Below are positions 1 through 8,410 of a DNA stretch of 64,000 nt, piece by piece. Origin of the DNA: Chitinophaga rhizophila (GTDB taxonomy: Bacteria > Bacteroidota > Bacteroidia > Chitinophagales > Chitinophagaceae); NCBI RefSeq assembly GCF_019492185.1, contig NZ_JAICCF010000003.1:558001-622000 (forward strand), in the 5' to 3' direction. The notes under the pieces were generated by a model. That model had not been told where the DNA came from. It saw only the letters and a program-made list of their open reading frames with translations, and searched no databases. Every line of letters begins with the position of its first letter. The stretch's first letter is position 1. Position numbers and translations under genes: made by a program.

Positions 1-16
1 GACCATTACCCATGAT

Positions 17-955
17 ATGACGTTTGAGCACCTGATTGCCCCCCTGGACAGGAAGACCTTCTTCAATGAATACTTCGAGAAGAAGCCTTTTGTTATCAAA
101 AGGGAGAACAGCCAGTTTTTTGCATCGCTTTTACAGCTGAAAGATATTGAGGCAGCACTATTGGCAGACGATATCCTTAGCAAGGTGAACATGCGTATGG
201 TAAAGCTGGGCGACCCGATTCCGGCACAGGACTATATACAGATTGAAAAGGTAAGGAATGTGGAAATCAGAAACAAATTACTCCTGGATGAGGTAAGCCG
301 TTTGTTTAATGAGGAGAAAGCCACCTTTGTACTAGAACAGACAAAAAGCTTGTGGCCTACCGTATCGCATATGCTATCCTCGATAAATGAGGCATTCTGC
401 TGCAGTTCTAATACAAACATATACATATCTCCTCCGGGTGCCTGTGGGTTTGCTATACACTATGACTCTCATGACGTATTTGTTATGCAGATAGCGGGAG
501 CCAAGCACTGGAAGATATACAACAATCCCTTTTACCTGCCACTCGGCATCCACAACTCGCTACCATTTAAGACAGAAGACCTGGAATTACTGTATGATCT
601 TGAGGTAGAGGCAGGTGATACTATTTATCTGCCAAGAGGGTTCGTACACGAAGCCAGTACTTCTCATGACCTGTCGGCGCATATCACGGCAGGCATTTAC
701 AATACCACGCTTGCAAAGGTATTATCCGATTATGTTATCAGCCTGGCTGGCCGTGAAGGTATTCTTCGGGAAAGTGTACTGGCACTTGTCAGCCAATATG
801 AAGGATCAGAAGCTGACCTGCTGGCAAAGATCGGAGACGTACTGACAAGCAGTCTGGATATGAGTGTTCTAAGGAAGAGTATTCAACAGGCAGTACGGAA
901 GGACGCTAAGTCACCAGTACGGGAAATCTTTAAAACCGAGGCGCTCATTCAATAA
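17..955 (+). CDS. JmjC/cupin Fe(II) 2-oxoglutarate oxygenase (Cupin_4, YcfD/RoxA-like)
   Basis: 312 aa. The N-terminus (FFNEYFEKKPFVIKR, about residues 15-29) and the central HYDSHDVFVMQIAGAKHW block (148-165) match the Cupin_4 group of bacterial JmjC hydroxylases. The iron facial triad can be read as H148, D150 and H211 (in YLPRGFVHEA). Known members (E. coli YcfD/RoxA, human MINA53/NO66) hydroxylate Arg or His side chains of ribosomal proteins using Fe(II), O2 and 2-oxoglutarate. In this cluster the likely substrate is the precursor peptide encoded at 13691, which carries three Arg; that is inference. It is followed 13 bp later by the UPF0489 gene. A possible upstream gene would end at base 15 or 20, so the operon probably begins outside the window. 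Cytosolic; no signal peptide. The domain call is firm, the substrate unknown. Confidence 0.85.
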   Translation: MTFEHLIAPLDRKTFFNEYFEKKPFVIKRENSQFFASLLQLKDIEAALLADDILSKVNMRMVKLGDPIPAQDYIQIEKVRNVEIRNKLLLDEVSRLFNEEKATFVLEQTKSLWPTVSHMLSSINEAFCCSSNTNIYISPPGACGFAIHYDSHDVFVMQIAGAKHWKIYNNPFYLPLGIHNSLPFKTEDLELLYDLEVEAGDTIYLPRGFVHEASTSHDLSAHITAGIYNTTLAKVLSDYVISLAGREGILRESVLALVSQYEGSEADLLAKIGDVLTSSLDMSVLRKSIQQAVRKDAKSPVREIFKTEALIQ

Positions 956-968
956 CCACCTTCTTTCT

Positions 969-1946
969 ATGAAAGCGAAAACGGCCATCTTCATTGTAGA
1001 AGAGCATCACGAAGCGTATCTTATCTGGAAATACGCCCTGGCAAAAAAGCTGATCAAACCTTCAAATAATACGCTGGTCCATATTGATGAACATTCAGAT
1101 ATGGGGATTCCTTTTCTGAATGTACCTGTGCCTCCGCTAAACAGCGATCTGCGCCAGGTGAAAGATTTCACATACAATGAGTTAGGAATAGCCACTTTCA
1201 TCCTGCCGGCTATTTATGAGGGCCTGTTCAACGATATATACTGGATCAAACAGCATCATGGCAAAACAAACCGGCTGGCATACAAGATGTACATCCGCTC
1301 GCAGAATAATAACGGAACCTATCTGGCAGGCGGGCAGGAGGCGGTATTAAACCGCTATGACGATCAGTCTAAAACCAAGAGCCAGGATGCTAAAAGATAC
1401 CGGTTCTACAAGCAACATATGAAGGATGTGAAGAAATTCGGGCCTGTTGTATTGGATATAGACCTGGACTACTTCTCCTGCATTCAGAATCCGCTGCAGA
1501 AGGAACTACGCATAGCTATTACGGAAGAGGAGTATCTCGCCTTCCGGGAGTCACCTTACCACCGGATCAGGTTCTTTGATTTTGGCAGGGTTGACGCTGT
1601 ATATGAAGATGGCGGTTATTACTACTACTTCAACCGTATTACCGACCCCCGGGTGTCGCCATTGAAAGTAAGCTTTGAAAAGATCCAGGAACGGATTGAC
1701 CAGGCAGCCGACTTATTAAAGGACCGGGTCAGCCAACCCCGGATTATCACCATCTGCAGGTCCCGCATTAGCGGCTACACCCCGGATGACCAGTGGGCGT
1801 TCATAGAAGAACAACTGCTGAAAGCCCTGAACAGTATCTATGAAGTTGAATCCTGTATACATGTGCGAGACATCATTCACCAGCATATCCCTTTGTACGG
1901 TATCCATGAACAGGCTGTTCACCTTGAAGCAGACGCTGCCAGGTAA
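969..1946 (+). CDS. UPF0489 family protein, probable peptide arginase (Arg to ornithine)
   Basis: 325 aa, cytosolic. It has an H-x-D-x-H-x-D motif (VHIDEHSDM, H38/D40/H42/D44) and a second D-rich strand VLDIDLDYF (D163/D165/D167). Both are metal-binding motifs of the arginase/deacetylase-like UPF0489 family. The characterised RiPP member of this family, OspR of the landornamide pathway, hydrolyses arginine side chains of a peptide to ornithine and urea. Here the candidate precursor at 13691 has R39, R40 and R42 in its core, so peptide arginase activity is a strong prediction, not a demonstration. The last 86 bases overlap the next gene in another frame. Alternative: another amidino- or acyl-amide hydrolase acting on the peptide. 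Confidence 0.78.
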   Translation: MKAKTAIFIVEEHHEAYLIWKYALAKKLIKPSNNTLVHIDEHSDMGIPFLNVPVPPLNSDLRQVKDFTYNELGIATFILPAIYEGLFNDIYWIKQHHGKTNRLAYKMYIRSQNNNGTYLAGGQEAVLNRYDDQSKTKSQDAKRYRFYKQHMKDVKKFGPVVLDIDLDYFSCIQNPLQKELRIAITEEEYLAFRESPYHRIRFFDFGRVDAVYEDGGYYYYFNRITDPRVSPLKVSFEKIQERIDQAADLLKDRVSQPRIITICRSRISGYTPDDQWAFIEEQLLKALNSIYEVESCIHVRDIIHQHIPLYGIHEQAVHLEADAAR

Positions 1947-2925
1947 CATCGAATGTTGCAGGAAGTACCCTAATGCGCAGGTAGTACTGCTGGACTATAA
2001 CTCAACTGATGGCCTGGAGCATTGGATAAAAGACAATTTTTATCAGTATATAGAGCAGGGACTATTGGTATTCTACAAGTTAATAGATCCGCAACCACGC
2101 TTCTTCTCCCATTCTCATTCAAGAAATATCGCTTTCAGACTGGCTACAGGAAACATTCTCTGTAATGTGAATGCTGATTACCATGTCGGGGATAATATTC
2201 TTACCTATATCAATGAGGCGATGCAGGTTACCGAGCAACTTGCCCTGATTGCCCACCTGGATGATTCAGACAGGGATAACCTGGGCCGCATATGCCTGAG
2301 AAATAAAGACTTTAACCTGGTTGGTGGCTTTGACGAAACATTTAAAGGCTATGGCTATGAGGATATTGACCTGAATATGCGGCTGAAAATGGCCGGCGTG
2401 CGGTTGCAATACCTGCCGGGAGCCTTCTATAATGCATACGTGGAACATGAAGACGTTAGCCGGTTGGAGAACAGTTATGACTACCATCACCTGAAAAGAG
2501 CCTTCGTACGCAAGATTGAACGAGGTAAAAGCAGTGTACTGTTTCTATATGAAGATCATCAGCTGGAAACCGGTACCCTGATCAAATCCAGTCATAACTT
2601 CCCGGATATACAGGAAGAGGGATGGCTTAAAGGATACTGGCAGCAAGCAGCAGATGAAATTTCACTGGACGGTTTACCTGGCGGGACTGTCAGGTACAGG
2701 GAGGACCTATCGGCAGATGTACCCCGGTTGCTACGCGGAAATGAAGTATACAAGGAAGTAACCGGTGAGCAGAACCGCAGGAAGCTGCTGCTCAACAAAT
2801 CCATCATACAGAACTATCAGATGATGAAGAACAGGCGTAAAAGCGGCCAATTCCGGGCAAATACAGCCGGTTTTGGCAATGGGGTGGTGATCAGGAACTT
2901 CAGCGATACAATTGAACTCAGGTAG
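1861..2925 (+). CDS. GT-A glycosyltransferase, family 2 / galactosyltransferase C-terminal type
   Basis: 354 aa from the ATG at 1861; an upstream in-frame ATG at 1840 is also possible. The N-terminal SISLCTVSMNRLFTLKQTLP (residues 8-27) is the first strand of the GT2 Rossmann-like fold and lies inside the overlap with the UPF0489 gene, so a start after that gene's stop would remove the nucleotide-binding strand. NADYHVG (104-110) is at the DxD-like metal/nucleotide site. GGFDETFKGYGYEDIDL (155-171) is the typical acceptor/catalytic block of the Glyco_transf_7C group. No membrane segment, so it acts in the cytosol. In context it may glycosylate the modified peptide; a cell-surface glycan is the alternative. 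Donor sugar unknown. Confidence 0.8.
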   Translation: MCETSFTSISLCTVSMNRLFTLKQTLPGNIECCRKYPNAQVVLLDYNSTDGLEHWIKDNFYQYIEQGLLVFYKLIDPQPRFFSHSHSRNIAFRLATGNILCNVNADYHVGDNILTYINEAMQVTEQLALIAHLDDSDRDNLGRICLRNKDFNLVGGFDETFKGYGYEDIDLNMRLKMAGVRLQYLPGAFYNAYVEHEDVSRLENSYDYHHLKRAFVRKIERGKSSVLFLYEDHQLETGTLIKSSHNFPDIQEEGWLKGYWQQAADEISLDGLPGGTVRYREDLSADVPRLLRGNEVYKEVTGEQNRRKLLLNKSIIQNYQMMKNRRKSGQFRANTAGFGNGVVIRNFSDTIELR

Positions 2926-2953
2926 TTTCCCCCGACTTAAGCATCCCAACACA

Positions 2954-4885
2954 ATGAAGAAAGTATTTCAACTCATAATACTGACAAACCTCCTCTGTAT
3001 TACTGCAAAGGCACAATGGAGAGCAGTATCTTATCCTATTACTACGGTTAATAAATGGAACGCAGCGAGCCAACCAGGTATTTTCACTAGTAGTCCTATT
3101 CCATTTCCGGATCAGCGGGAAGATAAGGCATTCATTATCAGCAATAATGAACAACCTGCGGCCAGGGACTTACGTACCCTGCTGGCAGATGCCGGTCTGG
3201 ATACTAATGCCTTTTGCTTCAGGCGGATATCCCTGCCGGACAGCTTTACCCTGAACTATGACGCCGGAAAGGTGAATTTCACCTATTTTACCCGTAATGT
3301 AAAGGAATTGCTACTGGCAGGCCTGGACAAGGATGGCCACTGGCATTACCGGATGCTGCCTGTCAGTCACGACGGATTCCAGCTTCCTGTATCTACCTTT
3401 CTAAGTACCTGGGAGTATAGCAAGAGAGTGCCTTATGAAGAGGAAAAGATTGTCCTGACAGATCTTATACTGGGATACACCCCGGCAAAGGCGTCAGAAC
3501 GTGCAGAAATGGCCGTAGGCGATCTTACGGTAGATGAGGTAAGTGTAACCCCGGGACGGAACGTTTTTGCCTGGATTGACAGTCTTACTGGCCAGCCACA
3601 GGAAACATACACCCGGATGTTCAATGACTACTCATCTTACTTTTATACAAGGCCCCCTGCCGTCAATAAATACGAACACCCGGCCACCTTTGAAGAGTTT
3701 GGATTGAATAAGGGCTACCTGACAGGGTATGTGAACTTCATTCCGGACAATGACAAGGCAGATGAGGCTAAACTAGTTGCGGCGCTGATGAAGAGGTTCA
3801 TCGCCCTTTACCCCTTCTACGAGCAGAGGGGAATCAGTCAAACAACAGCGCGGGCAGACATTGACAAAGTGTTTAGTAAAAAAGGGAAGTCCTATACTGA
3901 AGTACTGACTGACCTGAAATCTACCTTCAGAAAACTGTATCCAGACCCTCACCTGGATATGACCCTACCGGTCCTGAGCGCTAATAAGATGCCTGCCAGG
4001 TTGAAAAATGGCCCTTTAAGGTTACGAACAATAGGAGAGGATGTGGTAGTAGCCGCCGTACTGAATGATCAGTACCGGGATTCTATACCGCTGGGGGCTA
4101 AAGTGATGGCGCTGGATGGCAAACCAGTCTATGCTGCCGGCGATCCGAACCTGCTGCTGTACAAAAAGGAGAATGACACGCTCAACATCCGTCTTCAGAC
4201 TAATAGCATTCCGGCCGTAAGAACGTTTCATATACCCTATTCCCTTCCTGTACGTGTTAGCCGGAATTTCGTACCTCTTCCCGGCATGGAAAGACTACCT
4301 GGCGATGTGCTGCTGGTCAGGATAGGTAACTGGAAAGGAGAGGAGTATTACCGCTTTCTGAATGCCTTTTATGCACACCCGGAAATGAAAGGTATCATCA
4401 TTGATCTGAGAGGCAATGGTGGTGGATATAGTGCAGACGTACTCAAGACCCTGTCACTCTTCACTGACCAGGCGTATAGTATTGGCAGCAGGCATTACCC
4501 TTGGTTTGACGAATCAATGCTGATAACTCCTGCCAGGAAAGAACTGAGATGTAACCCGGCCACTAAAGTGATCATTCTTGCTGATAAAAGTACTGCCTGC
4601 GCTTCGGAGATATTCATATTGGGCATGAAGAAAAGGAAGCACACCTTTGTAGTCGGAGACGCACCCACCATGGGCGCTATTGCCAGCCCTACGATCTTCC
4701 GTTTTCCTTCAGGACTCACTATACAGTTACATACCGGCTTCAGGCAATTCCTGTTTGATCCCGCAGTCTATACTGAAGGTAAAGGCATAGCGCCGGATAT
4801 CTGGGTGGCGCGTACACATGCCCGGGATTTGGCCCCTTATGAAGACAAGCTGTTGCAATACGCCAAACAGCTGATCAGTTTATAA
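2954..4885 (+). CDS. Secreted S41-family (tail-specific-like) serine peptidase
   Basis: 643 aa from the ATG at 2954, chosen because MKKVFQLIILTNLLCITAKA is a clean signal peptide; the frame opens at 2912. The C-terminal third has the S41 hallmarks IIIDLRGNGGGYSADVL (about residues 480-496) and STACASEIFILG (about 543-554), where the Ser before Glu is the probable nucleophile. The segment where CtpA-type enzymes have G-K-G reads TMGAIAS, so the catalytic Lys of that subgroup is absent; this fits the S41 subgroup lacking that motif. Residues 1 to about 300 are a large unassigned domain. Being exported, it cannot act on the cytosolic precursor; it may trim the exported product or process envelope proteins. 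It lies 28 bp after the glycosyltransferase, in the same transcription unit. Confidence 0.75.
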   Translation: MKKVFQLIILTNLLCITAKAQWRAVSYPITTVNKWNAASQPGIFTSSPIPFPDQREDKAFIISNNEQPAARDLRTLLADAGLDTNAFCFRRISLPDSFTLNYDAGKVNFTYFTRNVKELLLAGLDKDGHWHYRMLPVSHDGFQLPVSTFLSTWEYSKRVPYEEEKIVLTDLILGYTPAKASERAEMAVGDLTVDEVSVTPGRNVFAWIDSLTGQPQETYTRMFNDYSSYFYTRPPAVNKYEHPATFEEFGLNKGYLTGYVNFIPDNDKADEAKLVAALMKRFIALYPFYEQRGISQTTARADIDKVFSKKGKSYTEVLTDLKSTFRKLYPDPHLDMTLPVLSANKMPARLKNGPLRLRTIGEDVVVAAVLNDQYRDSIPLGAKVMALDGKPVYAAGDPNLLLYKKENDTLNIRLQTNSIPAVRTFHIPYSLPVRVSRNFVPLPGMERLPGDVLLVRIGNWKGEEYYRFLNAFYAHPEMKGIIIDLRGNGGGYSADVLKTLSLFTDQAYSIGSRHYPWFDESMLITPARKELRCNPATKVIILADKSTACASEIFILGMKKRKHTFVVGDAPTMGAIASPTIFRFPSGLTIQLHTGFRQFLFDPAVYTEGKGIAPDIWVARTHARDLAPYEDKLLQYAKQLISL

Positions 4886-4927
4886 CTGTCCCACTCACCC
4901 ATTCACACAGGTAAAAAAGATTATGCA

Positions 4928-6385
4928 ATGATAAAGTTCAGCTATTACAATGAGTTGATCCCTGTTCGCAGCACCGGCGAGTTTCTGTTATACAACATTA
5001 TTACCGGCGGCTTACAGGTACTGGACAATCAACTGGGACAAACAGTAGCCCAACTTGTTCCGCAATCCGGCTTTTTCCCCGCCGCATATCCCTCTTTTGA
5101 AGAAGAACTGATCCGGTTGTCAAACCTAGGCTTCTTTGTGGATAGCTCCCTGGATGAAATAGCAACTTATCAGCAGAACTATCACGAAAGCCAGTTGCGG
5201 AAATTTACCGACAATTCCCACATCGGACTTACCATCGGAACTACCATTACCTGCAACATGGGATGCCCGTACTGTTTCGAGGTAATTAAGCCTAATAAGA
5301 GCCTGCGTGACCAGAAAGTAGTGGAAGGTATTGCCAACTACATTGAAAGCATGATCCAGAAAGCGCCCGTGAAGAAGTGGTCCTCCCTTTCAATTATCTG
5401 GTATGGTGGAGAACCATTGATTAATAAAGAAGCCATCCGTCAACTGTCGGCACATTTTATACCGCTCTGTGAGAAATATAATATTCCATACGACGCATCC
5501 ATTATCACGAATGGCATACTGCTGAGTAAGGAGAACTGGTTCTTCCTGAAGGAAAATAAAGTAAAGGACGTTCAGATCACTATTGATGGCTCCAAAGAAG
5601 TACATGACGTGTACAGGCCATTGAAAAGTGCCAACGGCAAGAACTATGAGAAGATCATGGAGAACCTCTCTATGATGCCTTTAGGTATCAACGCCAATAT
5701 CCGTATCAATACAGATAAACGGGTAGCCGCCACCCTTCCTCAGTTACTAAGCGACCTGCAGTCTTATGGTATATGGCCGCAAAGGTTCAGGGAAGTCTCT
5801 GTAAAGCTGGCCTGGTTACGCGCCTATAAGGATGCAGATATAGCAGATATGCGCTTCATGACACAGGAAGAGTTCTTTAATACAGAACATGAGTTCAGCA
5901 GGATGATGATCGATAAGTTCACCAACTGGCCTGGCAATGCAAACAGGAAAGCGCCCAAGTTGAAATGGAAGTTTCCTGAGAAGCAGACTGACTGCGCTAC
6001 CTATGTATCTCCATACTCTTTTACATTTGATACGGAAGGTACTATTCATAAATGCTGGGAAACTATCCACGATACCAATATTTCATCGGGCAAAAAAGTG
6101 TTCGGTACCTGGGATCAGGAGGACTTCAGAAAGTACCTTGATTACTCCAGAACCACTATTCACCCTACCTGCTATAAGTGCAAATTCAACCCGGTATGTG
6201 AAGGTCTTTCCTGCGCATACGACACGATAAATATGCTGGATGAAGGTCGTTTTCCTTGTACAGCCTGGAAATCTCAGCTGCCGTCCTATTTTGAAAAGAT
6301 GTATAACCTGATGCTGGAAGAGGGTGACAAAGTAGCTATTGAAGCGCCTAAGGCGGCCGCCCATCAGACCCATGCTAACAAATAA
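4928..6385 (+). CDS. Radical SAM/SPASM peptide maturase
   Basis: 485 aa. Residues 1 to about 85 look like a PqqD-type leader-binding (RRE-like) domain, judged from position and pattern only. The radical SAM core has C109-x3-C113-x2-C116 (CNMGCPYC) for the SAM-binding 4Fe-4S cluster and the GGE motif in WYGGEPL (near residue 160). The C-terminal SPASM region has seven cysteines (C356, C376, C415, C418, C424, C429, C444), enough for two auxiliary Fe-S clusters. Such enzymes install thioether, C-C or C-O links, or epimerise residues in ribosomal peptides. It is the most likely core-forming enzyme for the precursor at 13691. The exact reaction cannot be read from sequence. It is followed 11 bp later by an unknown gene. 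Confidence 0.9.
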   Translation: MIKFSYYNELIPVRSTGEFLLYNIITGGLQVLDNQLGQTVAQLVPQSGFFPAAYPSFEEELIRLSNLGFFVDSSLDEIATYQQNYHESQLRKFTDNSHIGLTIGTTITCNMGCPYCFEVIKPNKSLRDQKVVEGIANYIESMIQKAPVKKWSSLSIIWYGGEPLINKEAIRQLSAHFIPLCEKYNIPYDASIITNGILLSKENWFFLKENKVKDVQITIDGSKEVHDVYRPLKSANGKNYEKIMENLSMMPLGINANIRINTDKRVAATLPQLLSDLQSYGIWPQRFREVSVKLAWLRAYKDADIADMRFMTQEEFFNTEHEFSRMMIDKFTNWPGNANRKAPKLKWKFPEKQTDCATYVSPYSFTFDTEGTIHKCWETIHDTNISSGKKVFGTWDQEDFRKYLDYSRTTIHPTCYKCKFNPVCEGLSCAYDTINMLDEGRFPCTAWKSQLPSYFEKMYNLMLEEGDKVAIEAPKAAAHQTHANK

Positions 6386-6396
6386 AGACAATTCCT

Positions 6397-7254
6397 ATGG
6401 ACATAGCCGCTCTTCTCAAAGATGTGCCGGATTATACCAGGGTATATCATGAATCAGTTATACCCCAGCATCTTCAGTACTACTTCCTTAACAGGCAGCA
6501 CGATCTGATGGCCTCCATAAAAAAAGATGGAAACGCCTATGGCGGGTTAAATGCGGCAAGTAGCACCCTGGCAGCGTTCCTCCAGAACAAACTTGATAGC
6601 ATATCCCCAGGGGCCGGTACGGATAGTACGTTTGTCAATGAAGTTAATCAGTACATTGCCGATTGGCAAGGCACCTTTGACTCAGGAAAGGTATACGCTT
6701 CCCTGCAGTATGCAGAAAGGATCTGTGAACTTTTCGAGCAACAAGGACATCCGATAAAGGAAGAGATCAGGCAACATGGGGAGATCGAAGCGCGCTTTAT
6801 ACAAATTTCATATTGGGTAAAAGCAGCCTTCCAGGTAGAAATATGGGTAGAGGAATCTAATCTTTCGCAGTTCATTGCCAACAGCGTCAGCTTCCTTGCG
6901 GAAAAGCCGCATTTAGCCTATTACATCAAAGAGATGACAATACGTGCAAAGCCACAGCAACAGCTGATAAATGGCATTGCTATACCATACAACAACGTAA
7001 AGATCCGGCTGATGCCGGAGGTAGTGAATACCTACCGCAATCCGCTGGTCATGGAGATCTGTGAAGCCGCGCTGGAATGGAATAAAGACTTTTCCTGTAA
7101 CGATATAGCACAACGCCCATTTACGGTTAAAGCGGGCAATAACGTGTCCATATCCCAGGGTAACTTTAACTATAAGCAGTTCCTGCAATTGCTCGGTGCT
7201 TTGGAGAAGGTATATGATAGCAACTATGACCATGCCTACCTGTTAAATCAATAA
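6397..7254 (+). CDS. Unknown cluster protein between maturase and protease
   Basis: 285 aa; I do not recognise it. It has no signal peptide and no clear membrane segment. It is acidic to neutral and appears mostly helical in its first 180 residues, with several aromatic clusters (for example HLQYYFLNR, YWVKAAF, HLAYYIKEM). Its stop codon overlaps the start of the subtilisin-like protease by one base (TAATG), so the two are probably translationally coupled. It follows the radical SAM gene by 11 bp. The tight placement suggests a dedicated partner of one of these enzymes, perhaps a scaffold or peptide-binding subunit. That is inference from position only. Confidence 0.6.
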   Translation: MDIAALLKDVPDYTRVYHESVIPQHLQYYFLNRQHDLMASIKKDGNAYGGLNAASSTLAAFLQNKLDSISPGAGTDSTFVNEVNQYIADWQGTFDSGKVYASLQYAERICELFEQQGHPIKEEIRQHGEIEARFIQISYWVKAAFQVEIWVEESNLSQFIANSVSFLAEKPHLAYYIKEMTIRAKPQQQLINGIAIPYNNVKIRLMPEVVNTYRNPLVMEICEAALEWNKDFSCNDIAQRPFTVKAGNNVSISQGNFNYKQFLQLLGALEKVYDSNYDHAYLLNQ

Positions 7255-8408
7255 TGATGGCTTATCCGGTTGTGGCTATTATAGATGAGGGCTTAATACT
7301 ATCAAAATTTCAGGATAGCAAGGTTCGGGAAATAGACATTTATGAATCAGATGACGCAGTACCTGTTGACCTGACCAGCGCTGATGACAAGCGGCTGCAC
7401 GGTACCAATATCGCCTCCCTGATCTTCCAGGTATGCCCTGCTGCAGATGTCCTGTCAATACGGATGATCCCTGTAGGGCAGATCAATATTTCTCTGCTTT
7501 GTAAAGCGCTTCGGTTCTGTGCCACACAGGATCATATCCGGATCATTAATATCAGCCTGGGTATTCTTGCCAATGAGAACCCATCCCAGGAGTTACTGGA
7601 AAGCTGTGAGGCATGCTTCAGGAAAGGGCAGCTACTCTTAGCCGCCGCCCATTTCAATAGTGAAAAGCCATGTTACCCTGCGGCTTACCCATTCGTATAC
7701 GGTGTAGGTGTAGGGATGCTGAAGGATGTACGCAGGTATGCTTATGTAGGAGAGGGTTATATTAACATCCTGGCCAAAGGCATCCACCAGCGCCTGCTGC
7801 ATGAAGCAGGCCGCCACATCCTCAGAGGGGGGACCAGTTACGCAACAGCAGCCTTTTCAGGTATACTCTGTGAGCGATTACTCCAGGAACCCGCCGCTAC
7901 AAACGCAGAGCTCCATCAGAAAATCCAGCTGGGAAGTACTGACGCCTTCAGCCTGCATTATAACTGCCTGTCCCAACCGGATGCATATACAGATGATGAT
8001 AAGGCGTTTAGTATTGACAATACATGGAAAATAATGACCTATGCTATAGATCCTGCTACTGTACCAGAAAGGAGTATTCCCAAAGAACAGTTGCTTTATA
8101 ACATGAGCTACTTTATGCCCGGCAATAAGCAGGCTACCACATACCCTGGAGTACCAATCATAAGACCAATACTGTCTCCGGGGATATTCGGGCGGGTAAA
8201 TACCTTATTACTAGGTAACTTCTTGAGTGATCCAATGTTACTAAATGTTTATTTCGGGCATTCACTCATCCATTACTTTATTAAACATAATGGGAATTTT
8301 GTAGTTTTCGATGCATACATCGCCAGTGTAATCAGAAAATCAGTACGTTTAACTGACGCCTCTTTTACCGGGCAAATCGTGTTTCTGGAAACCTCTTATA
8401 ATTGTTGA
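7254..8408 (+). CDS. Cytosolic subtilisin-like (S8) serine protease, candidate leader peptidase
   Basis: 384 aa. The S8 triad is readable: D11 in VVAIIDEGL, H49 in RLHGTNIAS and S195 in GGTSYATAAFSG; N135 is at about the oxyanion Asn position. There is no signal peptide and no pro-domain, because D11 is almost at the N-terminus, so the enzyme is expected to be active in the cytosol. The last 170 residues after the catalytic Ser are not recognised. The cluster exporter at 11859 lacks a C39 peptidase domain, so this is the best candidate for removing the leader, as LanP- and PatA-type S8 proteases do in other RiPP pathways. It overlaps the upstream stop by one base and ends 2 bp before the permease gene. 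Confidence 0.85.
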   Translation: MMAYPVVAIIDEGLILSKFQDSKVREIDIYESDDAVPVDLTSADDKRLHGTNIASLIFQVCPAADVLSIRMIPVGQINISLLCKALRFCATQDHIRIINISLGILANENPSQELLESCEACFRKGQLLLAAAHFNSEKPCYPAAYPFVYGVGVGMLKDVRRYAYVGEGYINILAKGIHQRLLHEAGRHILRGGTSYATAAFSGILCERLLQEPAATNAELHQKIQLGSTDAFSLHYNCLSQPDAYTDDDKAFSIDNTWKIMTYAIDPATVPERSIPKEQLLYNMSYFMPGNKQATTYPGVPIIRPILSPGIFGRVNTLLLGNFLSDPMLLNVYFGHSLIHYFIKHNGNFVVFDAYIASVIRKSVRLTDASFTGQIVFLETSYNC

Positions 8409-8410
8409 AG

